Origin: Nocardiopsis sp. FIRDI 009
GTDB taxonomy: Bacteria; Actinomycetota; Actinomycetes; Streptosporangiales; Streptosporangiaceae
NCBI RefSeq assembly: GCF_003386285.1
Contig: NZ_QPNC01000016.1
Coordinates: forward strand, 62,001 to 126,000
Direction of reading: 5' to 3'
DNA: 64,000 bases
The translations under genes were made by a program, and so were the position numbers. The notes beneath the pieces were generated by a model. It was not told where the DNA came from. It saw only the letters and a list, made by a program, of their open reading frames with translations, and made no database searches. The first letter of the stretch is position 1. Each line of letters begins with the position of its first letter. Below, one piece after another: positions 29,141 to 37,229 of this stretch.

Positions 29141-29659
29141 TCACCCCGGAAGGTCCGGGCAGCCGGGGTTCTCCGCCGGGACGGCCGATGAACCGCCCTC
29201 CGGGAGCGTGTCCACGACGTACAGCACCAGGGGCTCGTCACCGAGGTTGGCCCCCATGTGGACGTCCTCGGGGTCGGCCGGTTCGACGAGGGCGTCCCCG
29301 GCCTCGTACACCCGCGGTTCGCAGTCGGCGTCGAAGCGGGTCAGGGTTCCGGAGACGATGACGGCCAGTTCCTCACCGTCGTGGGTGTGCCAGCCACCGG
29401 CGGCTCCCGGCTGGACGGTGATCTTGCGGTAGACGAAGGTCCGGTCCTCGTCGGAGGTGATGGTGTAGGGCATGTCCGTCTCACCCTCGGCGAGGGTGAC
29501 GACGCTGACGGGCTCCGGCTCGGGCTCCGCGGTCGGGTGCGGCTTGTGCGGGGGGCCGTGGCGGTCGGGGTCTGAGGTGCTGGCGTCGGCCGCGGTGCAC
29601 GCGGTGGCCGCCAGGAGCGCGACGGCGGACAGGGCCAGGGCGGCGGGGCGCGGGGTCAT
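29141..29659 (-). CDS. Cupin-domain lipoprotein
   Basis: A 172-residue protein starting at ATG 29659 (GGAAGGA 6 nt upstream). A signal peptide with lipobox LLAATAC puts the lipid-modified Cys at 21. A Pro/Glu-rich linker leads to a single small-barrel cupin (about 60-160). Motif 1 is GGWHTHDGEELAVIVSG (G-x-x-x-H-x-H..E) and motif 2 is PEDVHMGANLG with one His, so a metal site is plausible. It is expected at the outer membrane face. The ligand is unknown. It is downstream of the MFS exporter gene on the same strand, but a terminator hairpin intervenes. Confidence 0.82.
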   Translation of the reverse strand: MTPRPAALALSAVALLAATACTAADASTSDPDRHGPPHKPHPTAEPEPEPVSVVTLAEGETDMPYTITSDEDRTFVYRKITVQPGAAGGWHTHDGEELAVIVSGTLTRFDADCEPRVYEAGDALVEPADPEDVHMGANLGDEPLVLYVVDTLPEGGSSAVPAENPGCPDLPG

Positions 29660-29697
29660 CCGGGGTCCTTCCGTGGGGCGGGGGTGGAGTGGGGAAC

Positions 29698-29734
29698 GGG
29701 GCGCGGGGAACCGGTCGGTCCTCCCCCGCGCCCC
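29698..29734 (-). terminator. Hairpin downstream of the MFS exporter
   Basis: GGGGCGCGGGG (29698-29708) pairs perfectly with CCCCGCGCCCC (29724-29734) across a 15-nt loop. It lies 30 bp past the exporter stop, before the cupin gene. Confidence 0.65.
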
Positions 29735-29763
29735 TGGGTGTGCGGTTCCGTCTCGGCGGCCGG

Positions 29764-31221
29764 TCAACGGGCGGCGGCCGGGGCCTCCGTCTCGGACGGC
29801 GCCTGACGGGCGGGGCGCAGCAGCACCATCGCCAGGAGGGCTCCCACGAGGAGCACCCCACCGGCGACCAGGACTCCGAGGTGGGCGCCGCTGAGTGTGG
29901 CCACGTCCTGCGCGACCCCCTCGCCCAGGGAGCTCATCCGGGCGGCGGCGATGGTGCCGAGGATCGGGGTGCCGACGGTCAGGCCCAGCTGCTGGGCCGT
30001 GTAGGCCAGGCCGGTGGCGAGGCCCTGCTGGTCGTCGCGGATGCCCGAGGTCGCCGTGATCATGTAACCGACGACGGCGAGCAGGTGGCCGAAGCCGCCC
30101 ACGGCGGTCGCGGTCAGCAGCAGGACCAGACCGGAATCCTGGGAGAGGAGCACCAGGGAGGCGGTGCTCACCGCCTGGAGGAGCAGACCGAGGACGAGGA
30201 CCTTGTGGACGCCCAGCGCGCCGACGATCCGGGCGGAGACGGCTCCGCCGACCACGGCCGCGACCCCCAGCGCGGAGAAGGTGAAGCCGGTGGCCAGTGG
30301 GGTCATGTCGCGCACGTGCTGCATGTACAGCGTGAGCAGGAAGACCATGCCGGTCATCATGGAGAAAGTGATGAGGCCCATGGTGTTGGCCCAGCTCACA
30401 GTCCGTTTGCGCAGCACGCCGAGGTCGACGAGGGGGTTCTTGACCCGCGACTCGGCGAGGAAGAAGGCGGTCAGCAGGACCACGCCCAGGGCGAGGGAGC
30501 CCAGGGTGACCGGACTCGACCAGCCGTTGCGCTCGGCCGAGGTGATGCCGAAGATCACCGAGAGCAGACCACCCGTGACGGTGAAGGCCCCGATGAGGTC
30601 GAGCCTGGGCGTGTCGGCGTTACGGCTCTCCCGGATGAGGATCGGCGCGGCGATCACGGCCAGGACGCCGATGGGGACGTTGATCAGCAGGGTGACCCGC
30701 CAACTGGTGAGGTCGGTGATCACACCGCCGAACACCACACCGGTGAGGAAGCCCAGCGAGAGCAGCGTGCCGTTGATCCCGAGCGCCTTCTCCCGGAGGC
30801 CGCCCTCGTCGAACGAGGTGGTCAGGAGGGACATCGCGGCGGGGGTCAGCATCGCGGCGGCCAGACCCTGCCCGGCGCGTGCGGCGATCAGGACGGCGGG
30901 GGACCAGGCCAGTCCGCCCAACAGGGACGCGGCCGTGAACAGGCCCATGCCCACGAGGAACCAGGTCCTCCGGCCGTAGAGGTCGGCCGCTCGGCCGAAC
31001 AACAGCAGAAGTCCGCCCGACGGTAGGGCGAAGGCCGTCACGATCCACTGGAGATCGTTGAAAGCAAATCCGAGATCAGCACCGATGACAGGTAGTGAAA
31101 CACTCAGGATGGAGAAGTCGAGCGCCAACATGAACTGTGCTCCGCACAGTAGGACGACGATGACCCACTGCCGTCCCGAGAAACGAGGCGAGGCCACCTC
31201 GTTGGAAGTGTCAGTCGTCAT
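29764..31221 (-). CDS. MFS drug exporter, EmrB/QacA (DHA2, 14-helix) type
   Basis: A 485-residue exporter. Helix 1 is followed by the DHA2 signature FMLALDFSILSVSLP (L-D-x-T/S-I-x-x-x-A/S-L-P). Further motifs are GRAADLYGRRTWF (motif A) and RAGQGLAAAMLTPAAM (motif C region). About fourteen hydrophobic helices follow. ATG 31221 has little ribosome site, so the message may be nearly leaderless. The divergent XRE/MmyB-type regulator begins 57 bp away. A mirror-image CTGACACT site lies at the start of each gene, indicating that the regulator controls this pump. It may export the lactone product of the neighbouring operon. Confidence 0.9.
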   Translation of the reverse strand: MTTDTSNEVASPRFSGRQWVIVVLLCGAQFMLALDFSILSVSLPVIGADLGFAFNDLQWIVTAFALPSGGLLLLFGRAADLYGRRTWFLVGMGLFTAASLLGGLAWSPAVLIAARAGQGLAAAMLTPAAMSLLTTSFDEGGLREKALGINGTLLSLGFLTGVVFGGVITDLTSWRVTLLINVPIGVLAVIAAPILIRESRNADTPRLDLIGAFTVTGGLLSVIFGITSAERNGWSSPVTLGSLALGVVLLTAFFLAESRVKNPLVDLGVLRKRTVSWANTMGLITFSMMTGMVFLLTLYMQHVRDMTPLATGFTFSALGVAAVVGGAVSARIVGALGVHKVLVLGLLLQAVSTASLVLLSQDSGLVLLLTATAVGGFGHLLAVVGYMITATSGIRDDQQGLATGLAYTAQQLGLTVGTPILGTIAAARMSSLGEGVAQDVATLSGAHLGVLVAGGVLLVGALLAMVLLRPARQAPSETEAPAAAR

Positions 31222-31278
31222 GGAGACGACCGTTCCATACTCATCGACAGCCCGGGAGACTCCATTTATCCTGACACT
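31207..31278. promoter_or_regulatory. Paired CTGACACT sites and leaderless promoter of the XRE regulator
   Basis: AGTGTCAG (31207-31214, just inside the exporter gene) and CTGACACT (31271-31278, directly before the regulator's GTG) are exact inverse copies. For the regulator, TCGACA (31244-31249), a 17-bp spacer and TATCCT (31267-31272) form a good promoter. Its expected start site is about the GTG at 31279, so the transcript is probably leaderless. The right-hand site overlaps the -10 box and start, which suits autorepression. Confidence 0.6.
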
Positions 31279-32154
31279 GTGAACATCACCCAAGAATCCA
31301 CAGACGGACGGAATTGGCGACGGACGGAACTGAAAGATTTCCTGCGGACCCGGCGTGCCCGCCTCACCCCCGAGGACGTGGGTCTCCCCCCGGGGGGACG
31401 ACGCCGGACCCCCGGACTGCGCCGTGAGGAGGTGGCCGTACTCGCCGGGGTCGGGACCTCCTGGTACATCCAGTTGGAGCAGGGGCGGGACATCACGGTG
31501 TCCCCCGCGGTGCTGGACGCGGTGAGCGGGGCGCTGCGGCTGACGGTGGTCGAACGGGACCACCTGTACCGGTTGGCCGGGGTGAACCCGCCGCAGGTGA
31601 GGGGATCCGAGCCGGACCAGGCCGAGTTGGCCCGCGTCGTCGACAACTGGATGCCGGCGCCCGCGCACGCGATCGACCACTACTGGAACGTCGTCGTGAT
31701 GAACCGGGCGGCGGAGACGGTCTTCGGGTACTCCAGGACCGAGGGCGAGCCGTTGAACTGCCTGGTCGCGTTCTTCACCGACCCCGCCTACCGGGGGCGC
31801 CACCGCCACTGGTCGCAGATGGCTCCGGATCTGGTGGCCGAGTTCCGGCGGGACATGGCGCGCCACCCGGACGACCCGGGGTTCGGGCGGATCGTCGACC
31901 GGTTGTGCCGGATCAGCCCCGAGTTCGCCGAGCTGTGGGCGCTCCACGACGTGGCCTCCCGGCCGTCGCGGCTCAAGGCGCTCGACCACCCGTGGCTGGG
32001 TTCGCTGGAGTTCGAGCACTCCGTGCTGCACATGCCGGACTGCCCCGGGGTGCGGCTGATCCTGAACACGCCCGCACCGGGCACGGCCACGGCGGAGGCG
32101 TTGGAGCGGATCGCCGCGGACGGGTTCGAGCGTCTGCCCGTCGGCGCGCCGTGA
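31279..32154 (+). CDS. XRE-family regulator with MmyB-like ligand domain
   Basis: A 291-residue regulator. The helix-turn-helix (about 15-85) contains LRREEVAVLAGVGTSWYIQLEQGRD, characteristic of the MmyB/MLTR group. The C-terminal PAS-like domain (about 105-280) contains NVVVMNRAAETVFGYSR and LKALDHPWLGSLEFEH. MLTR-type domains bind fatty-acid-like ligands in the one known structure. GTG 31279 has no ribosome site but fits a leaderless transcript. It is divergent from the DHA2 exporter, the usual arrangement for regulating a pump. Confidence 0.9.
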   Translation: MNITQESTDGRNWRRTELKDFLRTRRARLTPEDVGLPPGGRRRTPGLRREEVAVLAGVGTSWYIQLEQGRDITVSPAVLDAVSGALRLTVVERDHLYRLAGVNPPQVRGSEPDQAELARVVDNWMPAPAHAIDHYWNVVVMNRAAETVFGYSRTEGEPLNCLVAFFTDPAYRGRHRHWSQMAPDLVAEFRRDMARHPDDPGFGRIVDRLCRISPEFAELWALHDVASRPSRLKALDHPWLGSLEFEHSVLHMPDCPGVRLILNTPAPGTATAEALERIAADGFERLPVGAP

Positions 32155-32169
32155 CCGTGTCCGGCGGGG

Positions 32170-32850
32170 TCAGGACACGTGTGAGGAGACGGGGTCGGGG
32201 CGGAGGAAGGGGTGCAGCCTCCGCTCGGCCCGCAGGGTGGTGGACTCCCCGTGCCCGGGGTGGATCGCGGTGGTGTCGGGGAGGGCGCGGCAGTGCTCGG
32301 CCAGCGCCGTGCGGAGCCGCCCCTCGTCGCCACCGGGGCCGTCGGTGCGGCCCAGCGCGCCGGTGAGCAGGGCGTCCCCGGTGAACAGCGCCGACCCCTC
32401 GCCCCGGACGTGCAGGATCATCGACCCCGGTGTGTGCCCGCCGGTGTGCAGGGCCTCGATGTCCAGGCCCGCCGCGCGAACGGTGGTCCGGTCCCGGCGG
32501 ATCTCGCGCAGGTCGGTCGGGTCGGTGTTCGGGTGCCCCTCCAGCAGGTGCGCCGGGAAGTCACGCGGGAGGCCGCGGGCCGGGGCGCCGACCATGAACC
32601 GGTCGTCGGCGTGCACGTACACCGGCACGTCGTACCGCTCGCTGACGGGCACGGCGTCCCAGGTGTGGTCCATGTGGCCGTGCGTGAGGAGCACCGCCTC
32701 CGGCTCCAGCCGGTGGCGCGCGACGAGCTCCCCCAGCCCCTCCAGTGACCGTTGGCCGGGGTCGATGATGACGCAGCCCGCCCCTGGCCGTTCGGCCAGC
32801 ACGTAGGTGTTGGTACCGAACACGCCCGCCGGGAATCCGAGGATCAGCAC
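32170..32850 (-). CDS. Metallo-beta-lactamase-fold hydrolase (glyoxalase II-like)
   Basis: A 226-residue MBL-fold enzyme. GTG 32850 is chosen because AGGAG lies 5 nt upstream and the fold then begins at once (MLILGFPAGVFGTNTYVLAE). Metal ligands: THGHMDH near 59-65, His in TGGHTPGS, Asp in FTGDALLTG and His in HPGHGEST. This is the hydroxyacylglutathione-hydrolase-like set for two metals. The substrate could be a thioester or lactone. It lies 8 bp after the aldo/keto reductase stop, so the two form an operon, possibly for aldehyde detoxification. Confidence 0.87.
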   Translation of the reverse strand: MLILGFPAGVFGTNTYVLAERPGAGCVIIDPGQRSLEGLGELVARHRLEPEAVLLTHGHMDHTWDAVPVSERYDVPVYVHADDRFMVGAPARGLPRDFPAHLLEGHPNTDPTDLREIRRDRTTVRAAGLDIEALHTGGHTPGSMILHVRGEGSALFTGDALLTGALGRTDGPGGDEGRLRTALAEHCRALPDTTAIHPGHGESTTLRAERRLHPFLRPDPVSSHVS

Positions 32851-32858
32851 GGTGACTC

Positions 32859-33818
32859 CTAGTAGCGGGTGCCGATGGCTTCGGGCACGGCGTCGAGCAG
32901 CGCGAGCTGTTCGGCGGACAGGACCACCTCGGCGGCGCCGGCGTTCTCCTCCAGATAGCGGGGGTTCTTGGTGCCGGGGATGGTGACGACGCGCTCGCCC
33001 TGGGCCAGCACCCATGCCAGGGAGACCTGCGGGACCGTCGCCCCGAGCTGACCGGCGACCTCACGGACACGGTCGATGATCGGCTGGTTGGCCGCGATCG
33101 CCTCCGGCTGGAAGCGGGGCGTGCGGTGGCGCCCGTCCACCTTCGGCAGGTCGTCGGGGGAGGCGATGCTCCCGGAGAGGAAGCCCCGGCCCAGGGGGGA
33201 GTAGGAGATGAACGTGATCCCGTTCTCCTCGCAGTGCTTCAGGACCCCGTCGGCCAGCGGCTCCCGGCTCCACAGGGACAGCTCGCTCTGGACGCTGGCG
33301 ACGGGGTGGATCGCGTGAGCGGTGCGGATCTGGTCGACACTCGCCTCCGAGAGCCCGAGGGCGCCGACCTTGCCCTCCTTCACCAGCTCGGACAGCGCTC
33401 CCCAGCTCTCCTCCAGCGGAACCTCGGGGTCGACCCGGTGCAGCTGGTAGAGGTCGATGTGGTCCACGCCGAGGCGCCTCAGGCTGGCCTCGCAGGCGGC
33501 GCGCAGGTGCTCGGGTCGGCCGTCCCGGTGGCTGGCGAAGGTCTGGGGGTCGTCGACGACGAGCCCGCCCTTGGTGGCGAGGTAGGCCCGCTCCCGGTGG
33601 CCCCGTAGCGCCTGGCCCACGAGTTCCTCGTTGGTGAAGGGCCCGTACTGGTCGGAGGTGTCGACCAGGTTCATCCCGAGCTCCAGGGCCCGCCGGATGA
33701 CCTGGACGGACACGTCGTCGTCCCGGCCCATCTGGTCGTACCCCCACGACATCCCCATGCAGCCGAGTCCGACCACGCCGACTCGGCGCGTGGTCTGGCC
33801 CATCTCCCTGGTCTTCAT
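32859..33818 (-). CDS. Aldo/keto reductase
   Basis: A 319-residue AKR with tetrad Asp53, Tyr58 (DTSDQYGP), Lys83 (ATKGG) and His127 (YQLHRVDP). GLGCMGMSWGYD and NEELVGQAL mark the AKR11/13-like group that reduces small aldehydes or pyridoxal-like substrates. ATG 33818 follows GGGGAG with an 8-nt spacer. The operon mate is the MBL-fold hydrolase. It is divergent from the thioesterase gene across a region with a CAAGAC/GTCTTG operator-like repeat. Confidence 0.88.
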   Translation of the reverse strand: MKTREMGQTTRRVGVVGLGCMGMSWGYDQMGRDDDVSVQVIRRALELGMNLVDTSDQYGPFTNEELVGQALRGHRERAYLATKGGLVVDDPQTFASHRDGRPEHLRAACEASLRRLGVDHIDLYQLHRVDPEVPLEESWGALSELVKEGKVGALGLSEASVDQIRTAHAIHPVASVQSELSLWSREPLADGVLKHCEENGITFISYSPLGRGFLSGSIASPDDLPKVDGRHRTPRFQPEAIAANQPIIDRVREVAGQLGATVPQVSLAWVLAQGERVVTIPGTKNPRYLEENAGAAEVVLSAEQLALLDAVPEAIGTRY

Positions 33819-33906
33819 GGTGCTGCTCCCCTCGTCGCACCCGGTGTCCCCCGGGGTGTGCTCGGTACAGGTGCTCTCGCCGCCGAAGAATAGCAGGAGT
33901 CTGTCA

Positions 33907-33929
33907 CAAGACAGGGTCTTGGGTAGTAT
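33907..33929. promoter_or_regulatory. Operator-like repeat in the AKR/thioesterase divergent region
   Basis: CAAGAC (33907-33912) and GTCTTG (33916-33921) are perfect arms around AGG. They are followed 2 bp later by TAGTAT (33924-33929), a plausible -10 box for the rightward thioesterase-MarR unit. The MarR protein of that unit is a natural candidate to bind here. Confidence 0.45.
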
Positions 33930-33984
33930 GAGGGTCGTGGGTAAGCTCCCAGGGCGGAGAGACCCACGTTCACGGAGGTGCGAG

Positions 33985-34452
33985 ATGCAGCAGGCCACGC
34001 TCGGTCCGGTCGAGGTCGTGCCCGGCTACGAGCGGGAGCAGTTGGTCGAGAAGATGGGGATCACCATCACGGAGTGCGGCCCTGACCTGGTGGTCGGCCG
34101 GATGCCGGTGGCCGGCAACCGGCAGCCGGTGGGGCTGATGCACGGCGGCGCCAACGCGGTGCTGGCGGAGACGCTGGGGTCCCTGGCGGCCTGGATCTGG
34201 GCGGGGACCGACCGGATCATCGTCGGTCAGGAACTGTCCTGCACCCATCACCGGGCGGTCCGGTCGGGCGAGGTGGTGGGCGAGTGCCGCCCCCTCCACC
34301 GGGGCACGGACAGCGCCACCTATGAGATCGCCATCCGTGACCAGCGCGGTCAGCTAACCTGTACGGCTAGGCTGACCTGCGCTCTCCCTCGCTCGCGTGC
34401 CCGTGGGGGCGGCCGTGCGGTGGGACGGGGCGCGGGTTCTGGCGTGACATGA
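33985..34452 (+). CDS. PaaI-type hotdog thioesterase
   Basis: A 155-residue hotdog-fold enzyme starting at ATG 33985 (GGAGG 6 nt upstream). The signature PVGLMHGGANAVLAETLGS contains the H-G-G-x-x-x-x-x-x-E motif of PaaI/YdiI acyl-CoA thioesterases, with the glutamate as probable base. It likely releases acyl groups from CoA (or ACP). The C-terminal tail after about residue 135 is basic and Gly-rich and probably disordered. It is followed 40 bp later by a MarR regulator on the same strand. Confidence 0.85.
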   Translation: MQQATLGPVEVVPGYEREQLVEKMGITITECGPDLVVGRMPVAGNRQPVGLMHGGANAVLAETLGSLAAWIWAGTDRIIVGQELSCTHHRAVRSGEVVGECRPLHRGTDSATYEIAIRDQRGQLTCTARLTCALPRSRARGGGRAVGRGAGSGVT

Positions 34453-34492
34453 TCACTGACGGCGGCGGTCCGGATCGCAGGATGGGGGCACG

Positions 34493-34963
34493 GTGGAGCG
34501 TGGGGCGGCCGAAGGGCCCAGGACGGAGTACGCGGGTGTGGGGGCCGATCGGCTCGGCCGCACGATCAAGCGTGCCGAGCAGGCGCTCATCAGCCGCAAG
34601 TCCCGTGCCCTGAGGGAGTTCGGGCTCACGGTGCCCCAGTACGCCGTTCTCCTCCTCCTGTCGGTGTCGGAGGGGATGTCCGCGGCGCAGTTGGCCCGCG
34701 AGTGCATGGTCACCCCGCAGACGATGGCCACGGTCCTGACCAACCTCGACCGCTCCGGCCTCATCGAGCGTTCCACGTCACCGCTGCACCAGAAGGTGAA
34801 GGTGAACAGGATCTCCGACGAGGGCCGCGCCCTGGTGGCCCGGGCGGACAAGGCCGCCCTCGAGGTGGAGGGCAGGCTCGCGGCGGAGTTCACCGAAGAG
34901 GAACTGGGTACCCTCAACGCCCTCCTCGAACGCGCGATCTCGGCCCTTGACGCGCTGGAATAA
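34493..34963 (+). CDS. MarR-family transcriptional regulator
   Basis: A 156-residue winged-helix regulator. Dimerisation helices flank a DNA-binding core (about 45-115): LTVPQYAVLLLLSVSEGMSA, QLARECMVTPQTMATVLTNL and DRSGLIERSTSPLHQKVKVN. D-R-x-G-x-I-x-R is the wing signature of the family. The GTG at 34493 has a weak ribosome site, so coupling to the thioesterase is likely. The probable ligand is an aromatic acid or acyl-CoA, by analogy with MarR regulators next to thioesterases. The likely target is the CAAGAC repeat upstream. Confidence 0.88.
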   Translation: MERGAAEGPRTEYAGVGADRLGRTIKRAEQALISRKSRALREFGLTVPQYAVLLLLSVSEGMSAAQLARECMVTPQTMATVLTNLDRSGLIERSTSPLHQKVKVNRISDEGRALVARADKAALEVEGRLAAEFTEEELGTLNALLERAISALDALE

Positions 34964-35279
34964 TTTCGTCGCTTTGCGTCGCCGTCTCATGTTTGAGAAT
35001 CAGCCTCTGGCCACAAGTGGCCATCCTTATTCGCTGCTGCGCTCTGCCAGTATGTTCTTTATTTCCCGAAATGGTTCTCGCCTTTTCGTGTGACGTTGAT
35101 CATACCAAGTCCGGGATCACCCTCATATCCTGCGTCAGTCTTGTGGTTTCAGTGGCTGTCCGGTCGTGTTTCGCGGTTATATACCGCCCGTTTCCCGGGT
35201 GGTTCGTTGAAATTTTGACATTTCATTCCGGTGGACGCTCTCGGGGGGCGGGCGTCGTGGCGTGCAGGGGGAGTCTTTG
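34964..35279. other. AT-rich intergenic region upstream of the SARP gene
   Basis: 316 bp of unusually low GC for this genome between the MarR and SARP genes. A 95-codon open frame crosses it but has no ribosome site and no protein-like composition, so I do not call a gene. A TTGACA hexamer is at 35215-35220 with no good -10 partner. The region probably holds the SARP promoter and its control sites. Confidence 0.4.
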
Positions 35280-36125
35280 ATGGAGTGCTCGGGGCTGTTG
35301 AAGGTCGGGGTCCTGGGGCCCCTGATCATGGCGAACGCGGAGGGCGAGGTGTCACACCTGCCGCCCAAGCCGCGGACGGTGTTCGCGCTCGTCGCCGCCG
35401 ATCCCGACCAGGTCGTCTCCGCCGAGAACATGGTGGACGAGCTGTGGCGGGAGCGGCCGCCGCGCACGGCGACGACGACCGTCCAGACCTACGTGGGGCA
35501 GGTGCGCCGACTCATGGGCGCCCTCACCGGCCTGGGCACGGACCAGGTCGCCGAACGGGTGCTCATCACCGAGGGGGGCGGGTACCGTCTCTCCACCGAG
35601 ATGGTCGACATCGACACCGTCGAGTACACCAGACTGACGCGCGCCGGTTGCGCGGCCGCGAGCGCCGGCGACCACGAGAGGGCGGCGGCGCTGTTCCGCG
35701 ACGCCCTGGCGCTGTGGCGCGGTCCCGCTCTGGTCAACGTCGACGCCGGGACCCGTCTCCTCGCCCAGGCCACCCGCCTGAGCGAGGCCCGCCTCTCGAC
35801 GCTCGAACACCGCATCCGCGCCGAGATGAGCGCGGGCGGTCACGCCGACCTCATCGGCGAACTCGCTGAGCTGGTGGCCCTGTACCCGCTGCACGAGGTC
35901 TTCCACGAGTACTTCATCCTCGCCCTGTACCGCAGTGCGCGCCGGGCCGAGGCACTGGGGGTCCTCGCGGCCCTCCAGAACAGGCTGCGGGACGAGCTCG
36001 GCCTCGACCTCTCCCCCCGCCTCCGCGCTCTCCAGGCGAGGGTCCTGCGTGACGACCAGGAGCTGCTGTCCGGTGGCGTCTGGGGCCCCGGGGTCAGCGG
36101 CTCACGAGTAGGCACGACCAGGTGA
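35280..36125 (+). CDS. SARP-family pathway activator (OmpR-type wHTH + BTAD)
   Basis: A 281-residue Streptomyces antibiotic regulatory protein. ATG 35280 has GGGGAG 6-7 nt upstream. The winged helix (about 8-95) reads KVGVLGPLIM, PKPRTVFALVAADPDQVVSA and TATTTVQTYVGQVRR. The bacterial transcriptional activation domain (about 110-260) reads LFRDALALWRGPALVNVDAG and LHEVFHEYFILALYRSARRA. Such proteins switch on biosynthetic operons by binding direct heptamer repeats. Its 3' end overlaps the convergent KAS III-like gene by 32 bp, which ties it physically to that locus. It is the likely local activator of the lactone/acyl genes, by inference. Confidence 0.92.
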   Translation: MECSGLLKVGVLGPLIMANAEGEVSHLPPKPRTVFALVAADPDQVVSAENMVDELWRERPPRTATTTVQTYVGQVRRLMGALTGLGTDQVAERVLITEGGGYRLSTEMVDIDTVEYTRLTRAGCAAASAGDHERAAALFRDALALWRGPALVNVDAGTRLLAQATRLSEARLSTLEHRIRAEMSAGGHADLIGELAELVALYPLHEVFHEYFILALYRSARRAEALGVLAALQNRLRDELGLDLSPRLRALQARVLRDDQELLSGGVWGPGVSGSRVGTTR

Positions 36126-37116
36126 ACCCGGCGCCCGCGCTGATCACGAGCCCGTACTCCCCCGGCTCCAGGACGGCGGAGAGTTCGGCCAACCCGGCCA
36201 CGGCGTCCCCCGCTCCCAGATGACCGGTGGACTCACCCAGGAGCAGCGGGGGAGCCGACGTCACCTCCGCCAGCGGCTTCACGTACGCCTCCTCCAGGGT
36301 CGTGCGACCCAGGCGGGGCAGGGCGACGTGGCGCAGGCGGGGGTCGGCCCCGTCGACGCCGCCCGCGGCCAGGCAGCGCCGTACGACCTCGTGCAGGCAG
36401 GAGCGGCTGTCGGCCATGAACGCCTCCTTGCCGCCCTCCTCGAAGTAGGCCCTCTTGGTGCGTCGGACGTCGATGCGCGCGGACACCGAACGGGGCACGG
36501 CGCCGAACGGGTCCCGCCCGCGGTGCATGCCCTCCAACCGCGGCGCCGCCGTGCTCTCCACGGCGTGCAGGAACAGGTCGGGGCGGCGCGTGTCGGCGCG
36601 GTGCAGCAGGACCGCCGTGGCCCCATCGCCGTAGGCCATGCCGTAGTCGCCGCTCCAGCGGTCGAAGGCGCCGTCGGGGAAGCGGTCGCCGGTGGTCACC
36701 AGCGCCAGCTCCAGGTCGGGGTCGGCCACGAGCCGGGCGATCGCCGTCTCGACGGCCGCCGCGCCGCCGTTGCAGATCTGCTGGATCCCGATGGGGAGGC
36801 CGTCGCGGGCGCCGACCTGGTCGGCGACGTAGTGCGCCGGGGACCACAGGTCGTGGCCCTGGTAGTGGATCCACGCGTGGAGGACCAGCCCCACCCGCGC
36901 GGGGTCCTCCCCGGTCCGGTCCAGGCAGTCGAGGGCGGCCAGGACGGCCATCCGCGGCGGGGACTCCCTCGGCTCGACGGGGAGTTCGGAGTACCCCAAC
37001 TCGGCGGCGGTGTCCGGGTCGACCAGGCCCTCGGCGACGGCCCGGTCGACGGTCTGGGTGGTGCGGGGGATCCACGTCGTCATCCCGGACAGGCCGACGG
37101 GTTCGGTGAGCCGCAT
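36094..37116 (-). CDS. KAS III-like acyltransferase, paralogue of 21672-22703
   Basis: A 340-residue FabH-superfamily protein with an excellent start: AGGAGG 4 nt before ATG 37116. The nucleophile is Cys115 (IQQICNGG). As in the paralogue, HQAN is replaced by ALPRLGRT (265-272) and the Asn site by TGHLGAGD with His299 and Asp304. Conserved HYQGHDLWSPAHY and RRTKRAYFEEGG support a distinct subfamily. I infer acyl transfer rather than condensation. It is divergent from the enoyl-CoA hydratase/reductase pair. The intervening AT-rich 113 bp carries a palindrome. Its 3' end runs 32 bp into the SARP gene. Confidence 0.82.
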   Translation of the reverse strand: MRLTEPVGLSGMTTWIPRTTQTVDRAVAEGLVDPDTAAELGYSELPVEPRESPPRMAVLAALDCLDRTGEDPARVGLVLHAWIHYQGHDLWSPAHYVADQVGARDGLPIGIQQICNGGAAAVETAIARLVADPDLELALVTTGDRFPDGAFDRWSGDYGMAYGDGATAVLLHRADTRRPDLFLHAVESTAAPRLEGMHRGRDPFGAVPRSVSARIDVRRTKRAYFEEGGKEAFMADSRSCLHEVVRRCLAAGGVDGADPRLRHVALPRLGRTTLEEAYVKPLAEVTSAPPLLLGESTGHLGAGDAVAGLAELSAVLEPGEYGLVISAGAGFTWSCLLVSR

Positions 37117-37229
37117 GCGTCCTCCTGAAGATCTATGACAGTGCTCTGTTATATATTAGTACCCTCATCAAGTCATGACCCACACCGGGACGGGCTCCAC
37201 GAGCCGCCCAGGACCGAAGGGACCACGCC
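37117..37229. promoter_or_regulatory. Divergent promoter with ACAG-GC-CTGT palindrome
   Basis: 113 bp between a KAS III-like gene and a hydratase gene. The segment 37125-37175 is AT-rich. ACAGTGCTCTGT (37139-37150) is palindromic at 10 of 12 positions, followed by TATATATTAG. One site could control both directions, for example through the nearby MarR or TetR proteins. Confidence 0.45.

Noticed and set aside
34993..35280. A 95-codon frame between the MarR and SARP genes
   Set aside because: No ribosome site, AT-rich intergenic composition and a stop overlapping the true SARP start.
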